Shown: positions 6,578-13,123 of the stretch, piece after piece
Numbering within the stretch: the first letter of the stretch is position 1
Layout of the letters: each line of letters opens with the position of its first letter
Source: SIG299 sp045593825
GTDB lineage: Bacteria > Bacillota > Clostridia > Lachnospirales > Lachnospiraceae
Length of the DNA stretch: 20,322 nt
Assembly (NCBI GenBank): GCA_045593825.1
Contig: JAZNXI010000053.1
Coordinates: 1 to 20,322, forward strand
Direction of reading: 5' to 3'
Position numbers and translations under genes: made by a program
The notes under the pieces: model-generated
The model's input: only the letters and a program-made list of their open reading frames with translations
Databases searched by the model: none
Told to the model about the DNA's origin: nothing

Positions 6578-9574
6578 TTATTTTTTCTTTTTAAGTACAA
6601 AGAATACTGCCACTGCAAGCACTGCTACCGCAATTACAGCAGTTGCTACAATGATTCCTGTATTGCTTTTTGGTTCTTCCGCATTACCGGACACACCGGC
6701 ATCTGTATCGCTGCCGGAACTTTCATCTTCAGCCGGTGCTTCGGTTGCTGCAGGCACCTCCGTCGGTTCCGCGGTCGGTTCTGCAGTTGGTTCCGGTGTC
6801 TCTGTAGGCTCCGGTGCCTCTGTTGCGGTCGGCGCAGGAGTTTCCTCCGGTTCCTCAACTACAGGCCATTCTATCTTCTCTGTTGCAGACAGTTCTGCCA
6901 GTTCAATCATAAAGTTGATAGTAAGGGCTTCTGCAAACTCAATGGCATCCGGTTCTACAGCGGCATCTTCCGCAGTTGGTCCGTACATGTTGTAAAGCTC
7001 AATACGTAAGTTACCGTTTGCTTCCGTATCTCCCACAACCACTTTAGCTGCATTCAAATCCATTTCCACACCATCCTGGACTACAGAGGTTACGGTTGCC
7101 CGTACGGTAGTTGCAATCTGATTATTATATGCCGCCATTTCCGCATCGGTTTTTAGCTGAGTCGCATCGATTCCGGTCAGCTCTTTTGCATATCCTACCA
7201 GGTCCATGCAAAATACCGTTGCACCGATTACCGTAGTATCTCCGCCCGGAGCAGGAAGTGTCAGAGAATAGGAACCATTCTCCATGGTGCTCACTGTCAT
7301 GCCGGTCTTTGTTGTGGCATCATTTTCCATAACCGTGTAGCTCCAGTCACTGCTGGCAAAACAAATGCGTCCTGTTACACTGTCTACGGCAGGAATCGGT
7401 CTTCCTGCTACTAATTCTACTACCTTTACTTCTGCCGGGTCTTCCGGTTCCTCCGTCTGCTGACTAAGCGCCGTTAACACCGCTGCCATATCATGGCTCA
7501 CGCCGTCTACAACAAATGTAGTAATAGAATTGCCCTTAACGGCAGCCCTGATTTTACCATCCTCTACCTTCAGGTTTTCCAACACTGCCCAGTTTTCGCC
7601 GGAAGTATAGTCACCGCTGGTGCGGATAACGGAAACTGTGGTTCCCGGGTTATCAAAAGCGGTCAGGTCAAAACTTACTTCTCTGTCTGCCGCACCGGTG
7701 TTATATGTCACAATTTTAACCTGACCATCCGCAGCACTGTACGCCGCCGTGGTTTTTCCATCCTTCGTAGCAATGAGCGTATCTCCCGGACGGATATACT
7801 TTGTATACTGGCCAAAACCGTAGTACTTCTTGGTCTTTACAATGGTTTCTTCATTCATATCTGCATAGCAGACACCCCAGAAACCGTTGGTATCCAGTGT
7901 TTTCCGGTCCAGACTATCCGGGTCGAACTCATTTTCCGCATCACAGTACGAGCCAATAGCCTGCCACATAATCCAGGCAGAAGGCTGAAGATTGTTTAAA
8001 TCTGCCGTAATCTGACTGGCAAAATTAAGGGCTGCTCCCATTTCTCCTGCATTATCGCCAAGAACTCCGCCGTTATCGGTTTCTGTCATCCAAAGCTTTT
8101 TGTTCAGCTGTAACGCAGTTTTATAAAGCTTCTGGCTGGATACCGCATTTCTGGAGTAGGTGTGGGTATTAATCTGGTCTAACAGTGCTAAAGAGTCCGC
8201 GGACATCTTCTTGATGGACTGATTTGTTGTTGTATCATTTGTTTCATCACAGCCTGCAAGCGCAATGCCGGAAAGACCGTGTTTTTCCATTGCTGTATGC
8301 ATCATGGAAATCATGGCGGACTGCTCAGAACCTGCCTCCACGGAACAGCCCTCCTGCTTTACACCATAATGGCTCACGTTCCAGCCATTAGAAGGCTCAT
8401 TCATCGGTTCCAGGCTGACCACATTGATGCCTTCATCCACATAATGCTTTACCACGGTTGCCATATAATCTGCAAAGGCAGACATTTTGTTCAGCGTAAT
8501 ATTGCTCTTCACATTATCGGTGGTACCGGATGTACAGCCGCTTCTTGTCATAAAATAAGGCGCAGAATTAGAGAACATTTCCACCAGCATATCCGGACAC
8601 TGTTCGATGGATTTCAACAGCACATTTCTCTGGTTGGCATCCTTCGTGAAATCATACTCAAAAGTGCCTGTGGATGCGTCATAGTTGGTCCAATAGCCCG
8701 GCATATTGGAGTCGGAACGCTTGATATGGGTATGGGTCGGGTCGTCACCGCCACCCACGTTATAACGGATTATATTCAGACCAAGACCTGTTTGGGCATT
8801 GTATAACAGCTCTGCCGCCTGATTGCTTGCCTGCTCGGAACCCCCGATACGGTTACCGTACCAGCAAAGACTGGTACCCCATCCTTCAAACACACCACCG
8901 TTAGTCTGACTCATATTCATCGGGTCAATCACAATGGTATCCACGGTTACCGTTGGCTCCGCCGGTGGATTGCCTGTTTTTGTGGCATTGTCTGCCGGAA
9001 TAGTTTCTCCCGGCAAATACATCACTGCTTCCTTAATTTCAATCATGGTTTTGTCACCTTCGGTTAAGTTGCCGATTACCATTTCACAGGTCTGAAGCCA
9101 CTCAATACCGGTTTTGTTATTCTGCTTGCAAAGGGTTGCAAAATCACAGGTTACGGTAAATTCACCGTCCCTGTCAATGACATAGGTGGAAAACCCTTCG
9201 TACATGGAAGTACCGCACCAGGTGCTTCTACCGTCTCCAGCAAAGTTAATATTACATCCCCAGGTTACAGGGAACTCCACACCGGACCAGTTGGAAATCT
9301 CAAAGGTTACCTGAATTGCTGCCACGTCGGTTCCCTTCGGAACATCCTCAAACAGCTTCTTTTTATTGGAATTTTGCACAATTTTAATCCAGTTGCTGGT
9401 GCCCTCTACGCCGGTTCCGCCCACATCTGCGGAGCCTAAATCAAATTTACGTATATTATCCGTTGGCGTCAGGTTCTGACCATCTGCCGCATATGCAGTT
9501 CCCGCCGGAGTAATTGCCAAAACGGCTGCCAGCAATGCTGCCAAAACGGACGCCCTTCTTTTCTTTCTTTTCAT
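6578..9574 (-). CDS. Membrane-anchored multidomain GH30 glycosidase (endo-beta-1,6-galactanase-like)
   Basis: A 998-residue extracellular enzyme. A signal peptide (cleavage near TAYA-ADG, ~29) is followed by a beta-rich module (40-190), the GH30 barrel with its beta flank (~212-695), a second beta-rich module (~713-895), a Pro/Glu/Thr-rich spacer (~903-970), and a C-terminal transmembrane helix ending in KKKK. No LPXTG is present, so anchoring is by the helix. Catalytic residues are acid/base Glu393 in PMNEPSN and nucleophile Glu498 in WMTETDNGG. Motifs such as FEGWGTSLCW, RYNVGGGDDPTH, SGCTSG and KQEGC match my memory of GH30 endo-beta-1,6-galactanases rather than glucuronoxylanases, so cleavage of beta-1,6-galactan is the best guess. 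TAGGAGAAG precedes the ATG. It lies 38 bases after the lipoprotein gene in the same operon. Confidence 0.9.
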   Translation of the reverse strand: MKRKKRRASVLAALLAAVLAITPAGTAYAADGQNLTPTDNIRKFDLGSADVGGTGVEGTSNWIKIVQNSNKKKLFEDVPKGTDVAAIQVTFEISNWSGVEFPVTWGCNINFAGDGRSTWCGTSMYEGFSTYVIDRDGEFTVTCDFATLCKQNNKTGIEWLQTCEMVIGNLTEGDKTMIEIKEAVMYLPGETIPADNATKTGNPPAEPTVTVDTIVIDPMNMSQTNGGVFEGWGTSLCWYGNRIGGSEQASNQAAELLYNAQTGLGLNIIRYNVGGGDDPTHTHIKRSDSNMPGYWTNYDASTGTFEYDFTKDANQRNVLLKSIEQCPDMLVEMFSNSAPYFMTRSGCTSGTTDNVKSNITLNKMSAFADYMATVVKHYVDEGINVVSLEPMNEPSNGWNVSHYGVKQEGCSVEAGSEQSAMISMMHTAMEKHGLSGIALAGCDETNDTTTNQSIKKMSADSLALLDQINTHTYSRNAVSSQKLYKTALQLNKKLWMTETDNGGVLGDNAGEMGAALNFASQITADLNNLQPSAWIMWQAIGSYCDAENEFDPDSLDRKTLDTNGFWGVCYADMNEETIVKTKKYYGFGQYTKYIRPGDTLIATKDGKTTAAYSAADGQVKIVTYNTGAADREVSFDLTAFDNPGTTVSVIRTSGDYTSGENWAVLENLKVEDGKIRAAVKGNSITTFVVDGVSHDMAAVLTALSQQTEEPEDPAEVKVVELVAGRPIPAVDSVTGRICFASSDWSYTVMENDATTKTGMTVSTMENGSYSLTLPAPGGDTTVIGATVFCMDLVGYAKELTGIDATQLKTDAEMAAYNNQIATTVRATVTSVVQDGVEMDLNAAKVVVGDTEANGNLRIELYNMYGPTAEDAAVEPDAIEFAEALTINFMIELAELSATEKIEWPVVEEPEETPAPTATEAPEPTETPEPTAEPTAEPTEVPAATEAPAEDESSGSDTDAGVSGNAEEPKSNTGIIVATAVIAVAVLAVAVFFVLKKKK

Positions 9575-9612
9575 ATATATCTTCTCCTATCGTACAAAAC
9601 TACACTTCCAAT

Positions 9613-10275
9613 TTACTCTTCGACCTTGCCGGTCTTAAAGAAGGAAAGGTCCGCCACATCCGTTACTGCCTTTGCACCGGTCAGTTCCACAATGGTTGTG
9701 GTCTTTTCAGTCAGACCCGGAAATACCATCTGTAAGGATTCCACCTGCACAATCGGTTCTCCTACAGCCTTCATTGCATCAAATACAAACTGATAGGTTC
9801 CGTCTCCGGTAATCTTCAGCTGATCAGCAGTGGAGCTTGTATTCCATACAGCAACAGTTCCACTGGCAGTCTTAAACTGATAGCACCAGTACATGGTCTG
9901 TTCTCCACAATCCATATCCTTTACCTTAAAATTAACCACAAAACCTTCCGTATTTTCCGGAATCAAATCATAGCTGTATACCGAAAGCTTTGGGTCAAAG
10001 GCGGTAGAAACCTTAATCCATGCCTTCCAGTCGTCGCCCTTGCCCTCTACAATATCCGCAAGATAAATCTTCGTCGGATTTCCCTGCTCCTTCAAGGAAC
10101 GTGCAGAAGCCGGACCCGGAGTCGGGGTTGGAGTCGATGTTGCCGTTGGTTCCGGTGTCGGTGTTTCCGTTGGCGCTACAGTCGGGGTTGGATCCGCCTC
10201 CTGCTCCTTGCCACCGCAAGCTGCCAATAAAATCAATGCAAAACATAACATAACTAAAAGCTTCTTTGTTTTCAT
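9613..10275 (-). CDS. Lipoprotein with putative carbohydrate-binding beta module
   Basis: 220 residues. The signal ends LLAAC (Cys20 lipidated), then a Thr/Pro/Glu spacer to about residue 57, then a single beta-rich domain (about 68-205). The pattern at residues 157-204 (GDGTYQFVFDA, then LQMVFPGLTEKTTTIVELTGAKAV) resembles residues 135-187 of the neighbouring GH30 enzyme (DRDGEFTVTCDFA, then CEMVIGNLTEGDKTMIEI). So the lipoprotein may be a free-standing copy of the module at the front of the enzyme. A role in holding the glycan at the cell surface is inferred. ATG 10275 was preferred over the longer frame to 10344 because GGAGGG lies just before it and the lipoprotein signal starts there. 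It is the first gene of the GH30 operon, divergent from the second AraC gene. Confidence 0.85.
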   Translation of the reverse strand: MKTKKLLVMLCFALILLAACGGKEQEADPTPTVAPTETPTPEPTATSTPTPTPGPASARSLKEQGNPTKIYLADIVEGKGDDWKAWIKVSTAFDPKLSVYSYDLIPENTEGFVVNFKVKDMDCGEQTMYWCYQFKTASGTVAVWNTSSTADQLKITGDGTYQFVFDAMKAVGEPIVQVESLQMVFPGLTEKTTTIVELTGAKAVTDVADLSFFKTGKVEE

Positions 10276-10287
10276 AGTAAACCCTCC

Positions 10288-10303
10288 ATTGAACAAATTG
10301 AAT
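10288..10303 (+). repeat. ATTGAAC direct repeat, copy 1 (putative regulator box)
   Basis: ATTGAACAA followed by ATTGAAT, a 9-base period, in the untranslated leader of the lipoprotein/GH30 operon, directly upstream of its ribosome binding site. It matches the pair at 10362-10379 in sequence, period and orientation. Confidence 0.6.
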
Positions 10304-10315
10304 TTTTGTGGTTTG

Positions 10316-10344
10316 ATAATATCAGCTATTGCCATATAAAACAA
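10316..10344 (-). promoter_or_regulatory. Promoter of lipoprotein-GH30 operon
   Basis: On the minus strand, TTGTTT (10339-10344), a 17-base spacer, and TATTAT (10316-10321) make a good sigma-A-type promoter. It overlaps the oppositely directed AraC promoter, so the two probably compete for polymerase. Confidence 0.65.
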
Positions 10345-10357
10345 GGAATGGTATTAT
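10329..10357 (+). promoter_or_regulatory. Promoter of second AraC gene
   Basis: TTGCCA (10329-10334), a 17-base spacer, and TATTAT (10352-10357) form a near-consensus sigma-A-type promoter. The direct repeat at 10362-10379 follows at once and would cover the transcription start, which suggests autoregulation. Confidence 0.7.
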
Positions 10358-10361
10358 CTTT

Positions 10362-10379
10362 ATTGAACAGATTGAACAT
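10362..10379 (+). repeat. ATTGAAC direct repeat, copy 2 (putative operator)
   Basis: ATTGAACAG followed immediately by ATTGAACAT: two 9-base units in tandem. Each unit is about one helical turn, which would suit the two helix-turn-helix motifs of one AraC-type protein. It sits 5-22 bases after the -10 of the AraC promoter. Confidence 0.65.
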
Positions 10380-10396
10380 TTTATAAGGAGGCTTCT

Positions 10397-11263
10397 ATGT
10401 GGTATTACATGTATCCGGACACCACTGCCGTCAGTGATTTGCCCTTTTTTCTTCACAGTATCGGCCAGCATGAACTGCAGCCGAAAACCGTAAAGCCGGA
10501 GGGGCATGAATATGACCAATTTTTTTATAGTACCAAAGGGGACGGTGTCTTGATTTTGAACGGCAAGAGATATGATATTCCTGCCGGCGACGGATTTTTT
10601 ATCCCGGCCCATACCCCTCACGAATATTACCCACAGGATTCTGTCTGGGATATCCGCTGGATGGAGCCCCGGGGTGATTTTTTACCTCAATTGTACGAAA
10701 AATATGGTCTTTCCGGCGGTGCCTACCACCTTTGGAATCTTACCGGTCTGGAAATCCAAATGAATAAAATGAGAGAAGAACTGCTGAATGATGAAATTCT
10801 CGGAAATTGCTATGCTTCTGCCCATGTGCAGGAATTTATTATGGAATTTATTAAACAAACCGGAATACTAAACCTGAAAAACCAAAAAGAAAAACAGCAG
10901 GAAACCAATACGATAAAAAAGAAAAATATCTACAAAAAACACATGAACCTTTTGGCTGATTACGTGGACCATCACTTTATGAATCCTATCAGCGAGACGG
11001 AACTGTGCCACCTTTTAAACCTTACACCCCAGCATCTTGCCCGGATTACCCGCACCTGTGTCGGTATGACACCCATCGAATATATCAATCATATCCGCAT
11101 CGACAAAGCCCGATCCTACCTCGGTTTTACTAACTTAAATGCCTGTGAAATTGCAAAAAACTGCGGTTTTGAAAATAACAACTACTTCTGGAGAACCTTT
11201 AAAAAACAAACCGGTCTGACACCGGGAGAATACAGGAAACGATATAAGAATACGGAAGTGTAG
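10397..11263 (+). CDS. AraC-family transcriptional regulator (second)
   Basis: 288 residues. An N-terminal cupin sensor (about 15-110; DIPAGDGFFIPAHTPHEYYP is the typical pocket strand) is joined through a Lys/Gln/Asn-rich linker (about 155-185) to a C-terminal double helix-turn-helix (about 190-285) with the family ending LTPGEYRKRY. AAGGAGG stands 7 bases before the ATG. Overall layout and the PHEY motif match the AraC protein at 3330-4148, so these are paralogues serving adjacent operons. Position and divergent promoters make the lipoprotein-GH30 operon its probable target, and the ATTGAAC repeats its probable site. The Lys/Asn-rich linker is more A-rich than the rest of the gene. The inducer is unknown. 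Confidence 0.92.
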   Translation: MWYYMYPDTTAVSDLPFFLHSIGQHELQPKTVKPEGHEYDQFFYSTKGDGVLILNGKRYDIPAGDGFFIPAHTPHEYYPQDSVWDIRWMEPRGDFLPQLYEKYGLSGGAYHLWNLTGLEIQMNKMREELLNDEILGNCYASAHVQEFIMEFIKQTGILNLKNQKEKQQETNTIKKKNIYKKHMNLLADYVDHHFMNPISETELCHLLNLTPQHLARITRTCVGMTPIEYINHIRIDKARSYLGFTNLNACEIAKNCGFENNNYFWRTFKKQTGLTPGEYRKRYKNTEV

Positions 11264-11281
11264 AACCCTTCCTCACCCCAG

Positions 11282-11559
11282 AGATTGACACAGTGAAGTA
11301 AACCCCTGGCGAAAAGCCCAGGCTTCCTGAAAATTAATTTAACAATCCCCCTGCGGCAATTTTATCCGAACAAAACGCTGGAGAAACGCCGGTCCTTGGC
11401 GAGGTAATGCGACTCAAGTCGCACGAGCCTAGTACCGCTGCGTTTCGATGCTAGCGAGAGCGGGTTTTGGAAGGATAAAATTGCCGCAGGGGGATATTAA
11501 ATTCAACCTATCATAGGAAGCCTGGGCTTTTCACCCGGTCTACTTCACTGTTTCAATCT
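11282..11559. repeat. Large nested palindrome (about 280 bp) with structured core
   Basis: Arms pair in nested order: 11282-11300 with 11541-11559 (18 of 19), 11312-11328 with 11515-11531 (17 of 17), 11336-11342 with 11497-11503 (7 of 7), 11345-11367 with 11473-11495 (23 of 23), 11371-11376 with 11464-11469 (6 of 6). Inside are 11384-11389 with 11440-11445, 11390-11393 with 11434-11437, 11395-11400 with 11427-11432 (one mismatch), and a terminal hairpin 11409-11414 with 11417-11422. Perfect arms are separated by unlike internal loops of unequal length (11 versus 9 bases, for example), and one symmetric GAA/GAA loop (11368-11370 and 11470-11472). The right arm includes the last codons of pyk. 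It fills the whole gap between two convergent genes and has no transposase. It could be a convergent terminator, a structured RNA, or a palindromic mobile repeat. Confidence 0.85.
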
Positions 11560-12955
11560 TGATGGTATTGGTATTTCCCACCTGACCATTAATCTGGCCG
11601 CCGGTTAACACCACATTGTCGCCGGACTTCAGACCAAGTGCCTTCTTTGCCTGGCGGAGTCCATTGTAGAACATAACCTCAACGGAAGTATACTCCTCTG
11701 TAAGCATAGGAAGCACACCCCAGCTTAAATTTAACTTTCTCCATACACGCTCGGAGGTAGTTAAACCAAGGATTGGCATTGGGCAACGGAACCGGCTGAC
11801 CATGCGGGCGGTACGGCCGCTGATGGAGCTGGCAACGATACACTTGGCATTTACGTCAATGGCCATGGCACAGGTACCGTGGGACACGGCATCCAAATTG
11901 TTTTTAATCGTAAATTCCGCACTGCGGAAACGGTTGATATAGTTGATATGCTGCTCGGTATACTCTGCAATTTCCGCCATATTCTTCACCGCATCTACCG
12001 GGAATTTGCCGGCAGCAGTTTCACCGGAAAGCATAACTGCGGAGGTTCCGTCATAAACTGCGTTTGCAACGTCAGAAATTTCTGCTCTGGTCGGACGTGG
12101 ATTGTGAATCATGGACTCTAACATCTCGGTTGCGGTAATAACTCTGGTACCCATCAGACGGTACTTGTTGATTAAGTACTTCTGGATATACGGCACCTCA
12201 ATGAACGGAATTTCTACTCCGAGGTCACCACGGGCAACCATGATACCGTTGGCAATTTCACAAATTTCTTCGATATGGTCGATACCGGAGCGGTTTTCGA
12301 TTTTGGCGATAACGTCGATATCCGCACCACCGTTTTCATCTAAGAAGGTACGGAGGTCAATCATATCCTGCTTGGTGGAAACGAAGGATGCCGCTACGAA
12401 ATCTACACCGTTTTTGATACCGAACAGTAAGTCCTTCTTGTCCTGCTCACTTAAGTAGTCCTGCTTTAACACATGATTCGGGAAGTTCATGCTCTTGCGG
12501 TCGGACATTTCGCCGCCGTGGATAACGGTACAAACAGCATCGTTCTTTACAATTTCATCTACACGGAAGGAAACCAGACCGTTGCATACTAAAATGGTGT
12601 CGCCCGGGTTTAACTCCTTCATAAGATTCTTATAGGAAACTGCAACACGGGTTTCATCACCTACGATATCGTCTGTGGTGAAGGTAAACTTGTCGCCATC
12701 ATTCACCACAACCTTTTTATCTTTGAAGGTTTTGATTCTGTATTCCGGACCCTTAGTGTCAAGCATAATAGCGATAGGCAGGTTCATTTTTTCACGGACC
12801 TTTTTGATGAGGTCAATTTTTGCCTGCTGCTCTGCATGATCACCGTGGGAAAAGTTAATGCGGGCAACGTTCATGCCTGCTTCAAACATTTTAGTTAAAG
12901 TTTCTTCATTGGTACTTGCCGGACCAATGGTACAAATAATTTTAGTTTTACGCAT
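11540..12955 (-). CDS. pyk: Pyruvate kinase
   Basis: Converts phosphoenolpyruvate and ADP to pyruvate and ATP, the last step of glycolysis. 471 residues, the short form without the extra C-terminal PEP-utilising domain of Bacillus-type enzymes. Motifs in order: MRKTKIICTIGPAS, NVARINFSHG, LDTKGPE (Glu after GP, as in potassium-dependent enzymes), VIAKIEN with the catalytic Lys, MVARGDLGVE, and the TATEMLESM-NP-PTRAE signature followed by DVANAVYDGTSAVMLSGETA. The start at 12955 has GAGAGGAA in front and the family N-terminus. The frame extends to 13039, but that part is promoter DNA. It stands alone, between the large palindrome, which overlaps its last codons, and the terminator of the hemicellulose operon. 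Its presence may be chance rather than part of the locus. Confidence 0.97.
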   Translation of the reverse strand: MRKTKIICTIGPASTNEETLTKMFEAGMNVARINFSHGDHAEQQAKIDLIKKVREKMNLPIAIMLDTKGPEYRIKTFKDKKVVVNDGDKFTFTTDDIVGDETRVAVSYKNLMKELNPGDTILVCNGLVSFRVDEIVKNDAVCTVIHGGEMSDRKSMNFPNHVLKQDYLSEQDKKDLLFGIKNGVDFVAASFVSTKQDMIDLRTFLDENGGADIDVIAKIENRSGIDHIEEICEIANGIMVARGDLGVEIPFIEVPYIQKYLINKYRLMGTRVITATEMLESMIHNPRPTRAEISDVANAVYDGTSAVMLSGETAAGKFPVDAVKNMAEIAEYTEQHINYINRFRSAEFTIKNNLDAVSHGTCAMAIDVNAKCIVASSISGRTARMVSRFRCPMPILGLTTSERVWRKLNLSWGVLPMLTEEYTSVEVMFYNGLRQAKKALGLKSGDNVVLTGGQINGQVGNTNTIKIETVK

Positions 12956-12989
12956 GGGGATTCCTCTCTTTTTCTCTCTAATTGCCTCC

Positions 12990-13018
12990 ATTGTAACAGA
13001 AGAAAGCGCTTTCATCAA
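12990..13018 (-). promoter_or_regulatory. pyk promoter overlapped by a cre-like CcpA site
   Basis: Minus strand: TTGATG (13013-13018), 17-base spacer, TACAAT (12990-12995) preceded by TGT, an extended -10. TGAAAGCGCTTTCT (13014 down to 13001) differs from the ideal cre palindrome only in the last base, and contains a perfect 12-base palindrome. It covers the spacer and part of the -35. Bound CcpA (or a LacI-family relative) should block polymerase here. Confidence 0.7.
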
Positions 13019-13047
13019 CCTAAATTTATTAATTAACAATATAAGTA

Positions 13048-13092
13048 CAAAAAACTGATACTGCTAATTTTTCCAAACTAACAGTACCAGTT
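13048..13092 (-). terminator. Terminator of the hemicellulose operon
   Basis: Minus strand: AACTGGTACTG (13092 down to 13082) pairs with CAGTATCAGTT (13063 down to 13053), 10 of 11 pairs, and a T run follows at once. It lies about 30 bases after the stop of the GH5 lipoprotein gene and before the pyk promoter. Confidence 0.85.
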
Positions 13093-13123
13093 ATTATGTG
13101 CTTTTTTCCTTATTTCATTCTAA

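Noticed and set aside
6700..6860. Repeated Thr/Pro/Glu codons as a tandem-repeat array
   Set aside because: The units are irregular and the same kind of spacer occurs in the other lipoproteins; this is protein linker composition, not a DNA repeat of its own.
6651..6995. Ser/Ala/Gly-rich open frame on the plus strand inside GH30
   Set aside because: It is the antisense of the Pro/Glu/Thr spacer of GH30; low-complexity coding DNA opens extra frames. No ribosome binding site or family match.
8279..8806. 175-residue plus-strand frame inside GH30
   Set aside because: Antisense to the catalytic domain, His/Cys/Ile-rich with no recognisable motif; the minus-strand gene is certain.
11282..11559. 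Insertion sequence or CRISPR-like repeat
   Set aside because: No transposase, no spacer periodicity and only one copy in the window; kept as a palindromic element of unknown kind.
11282..11559. Ordinary rho-independent terminator
   Set aside because: The paired length is several times that of a terminator and no T run follows either end, though it may still stop convergent transcription.
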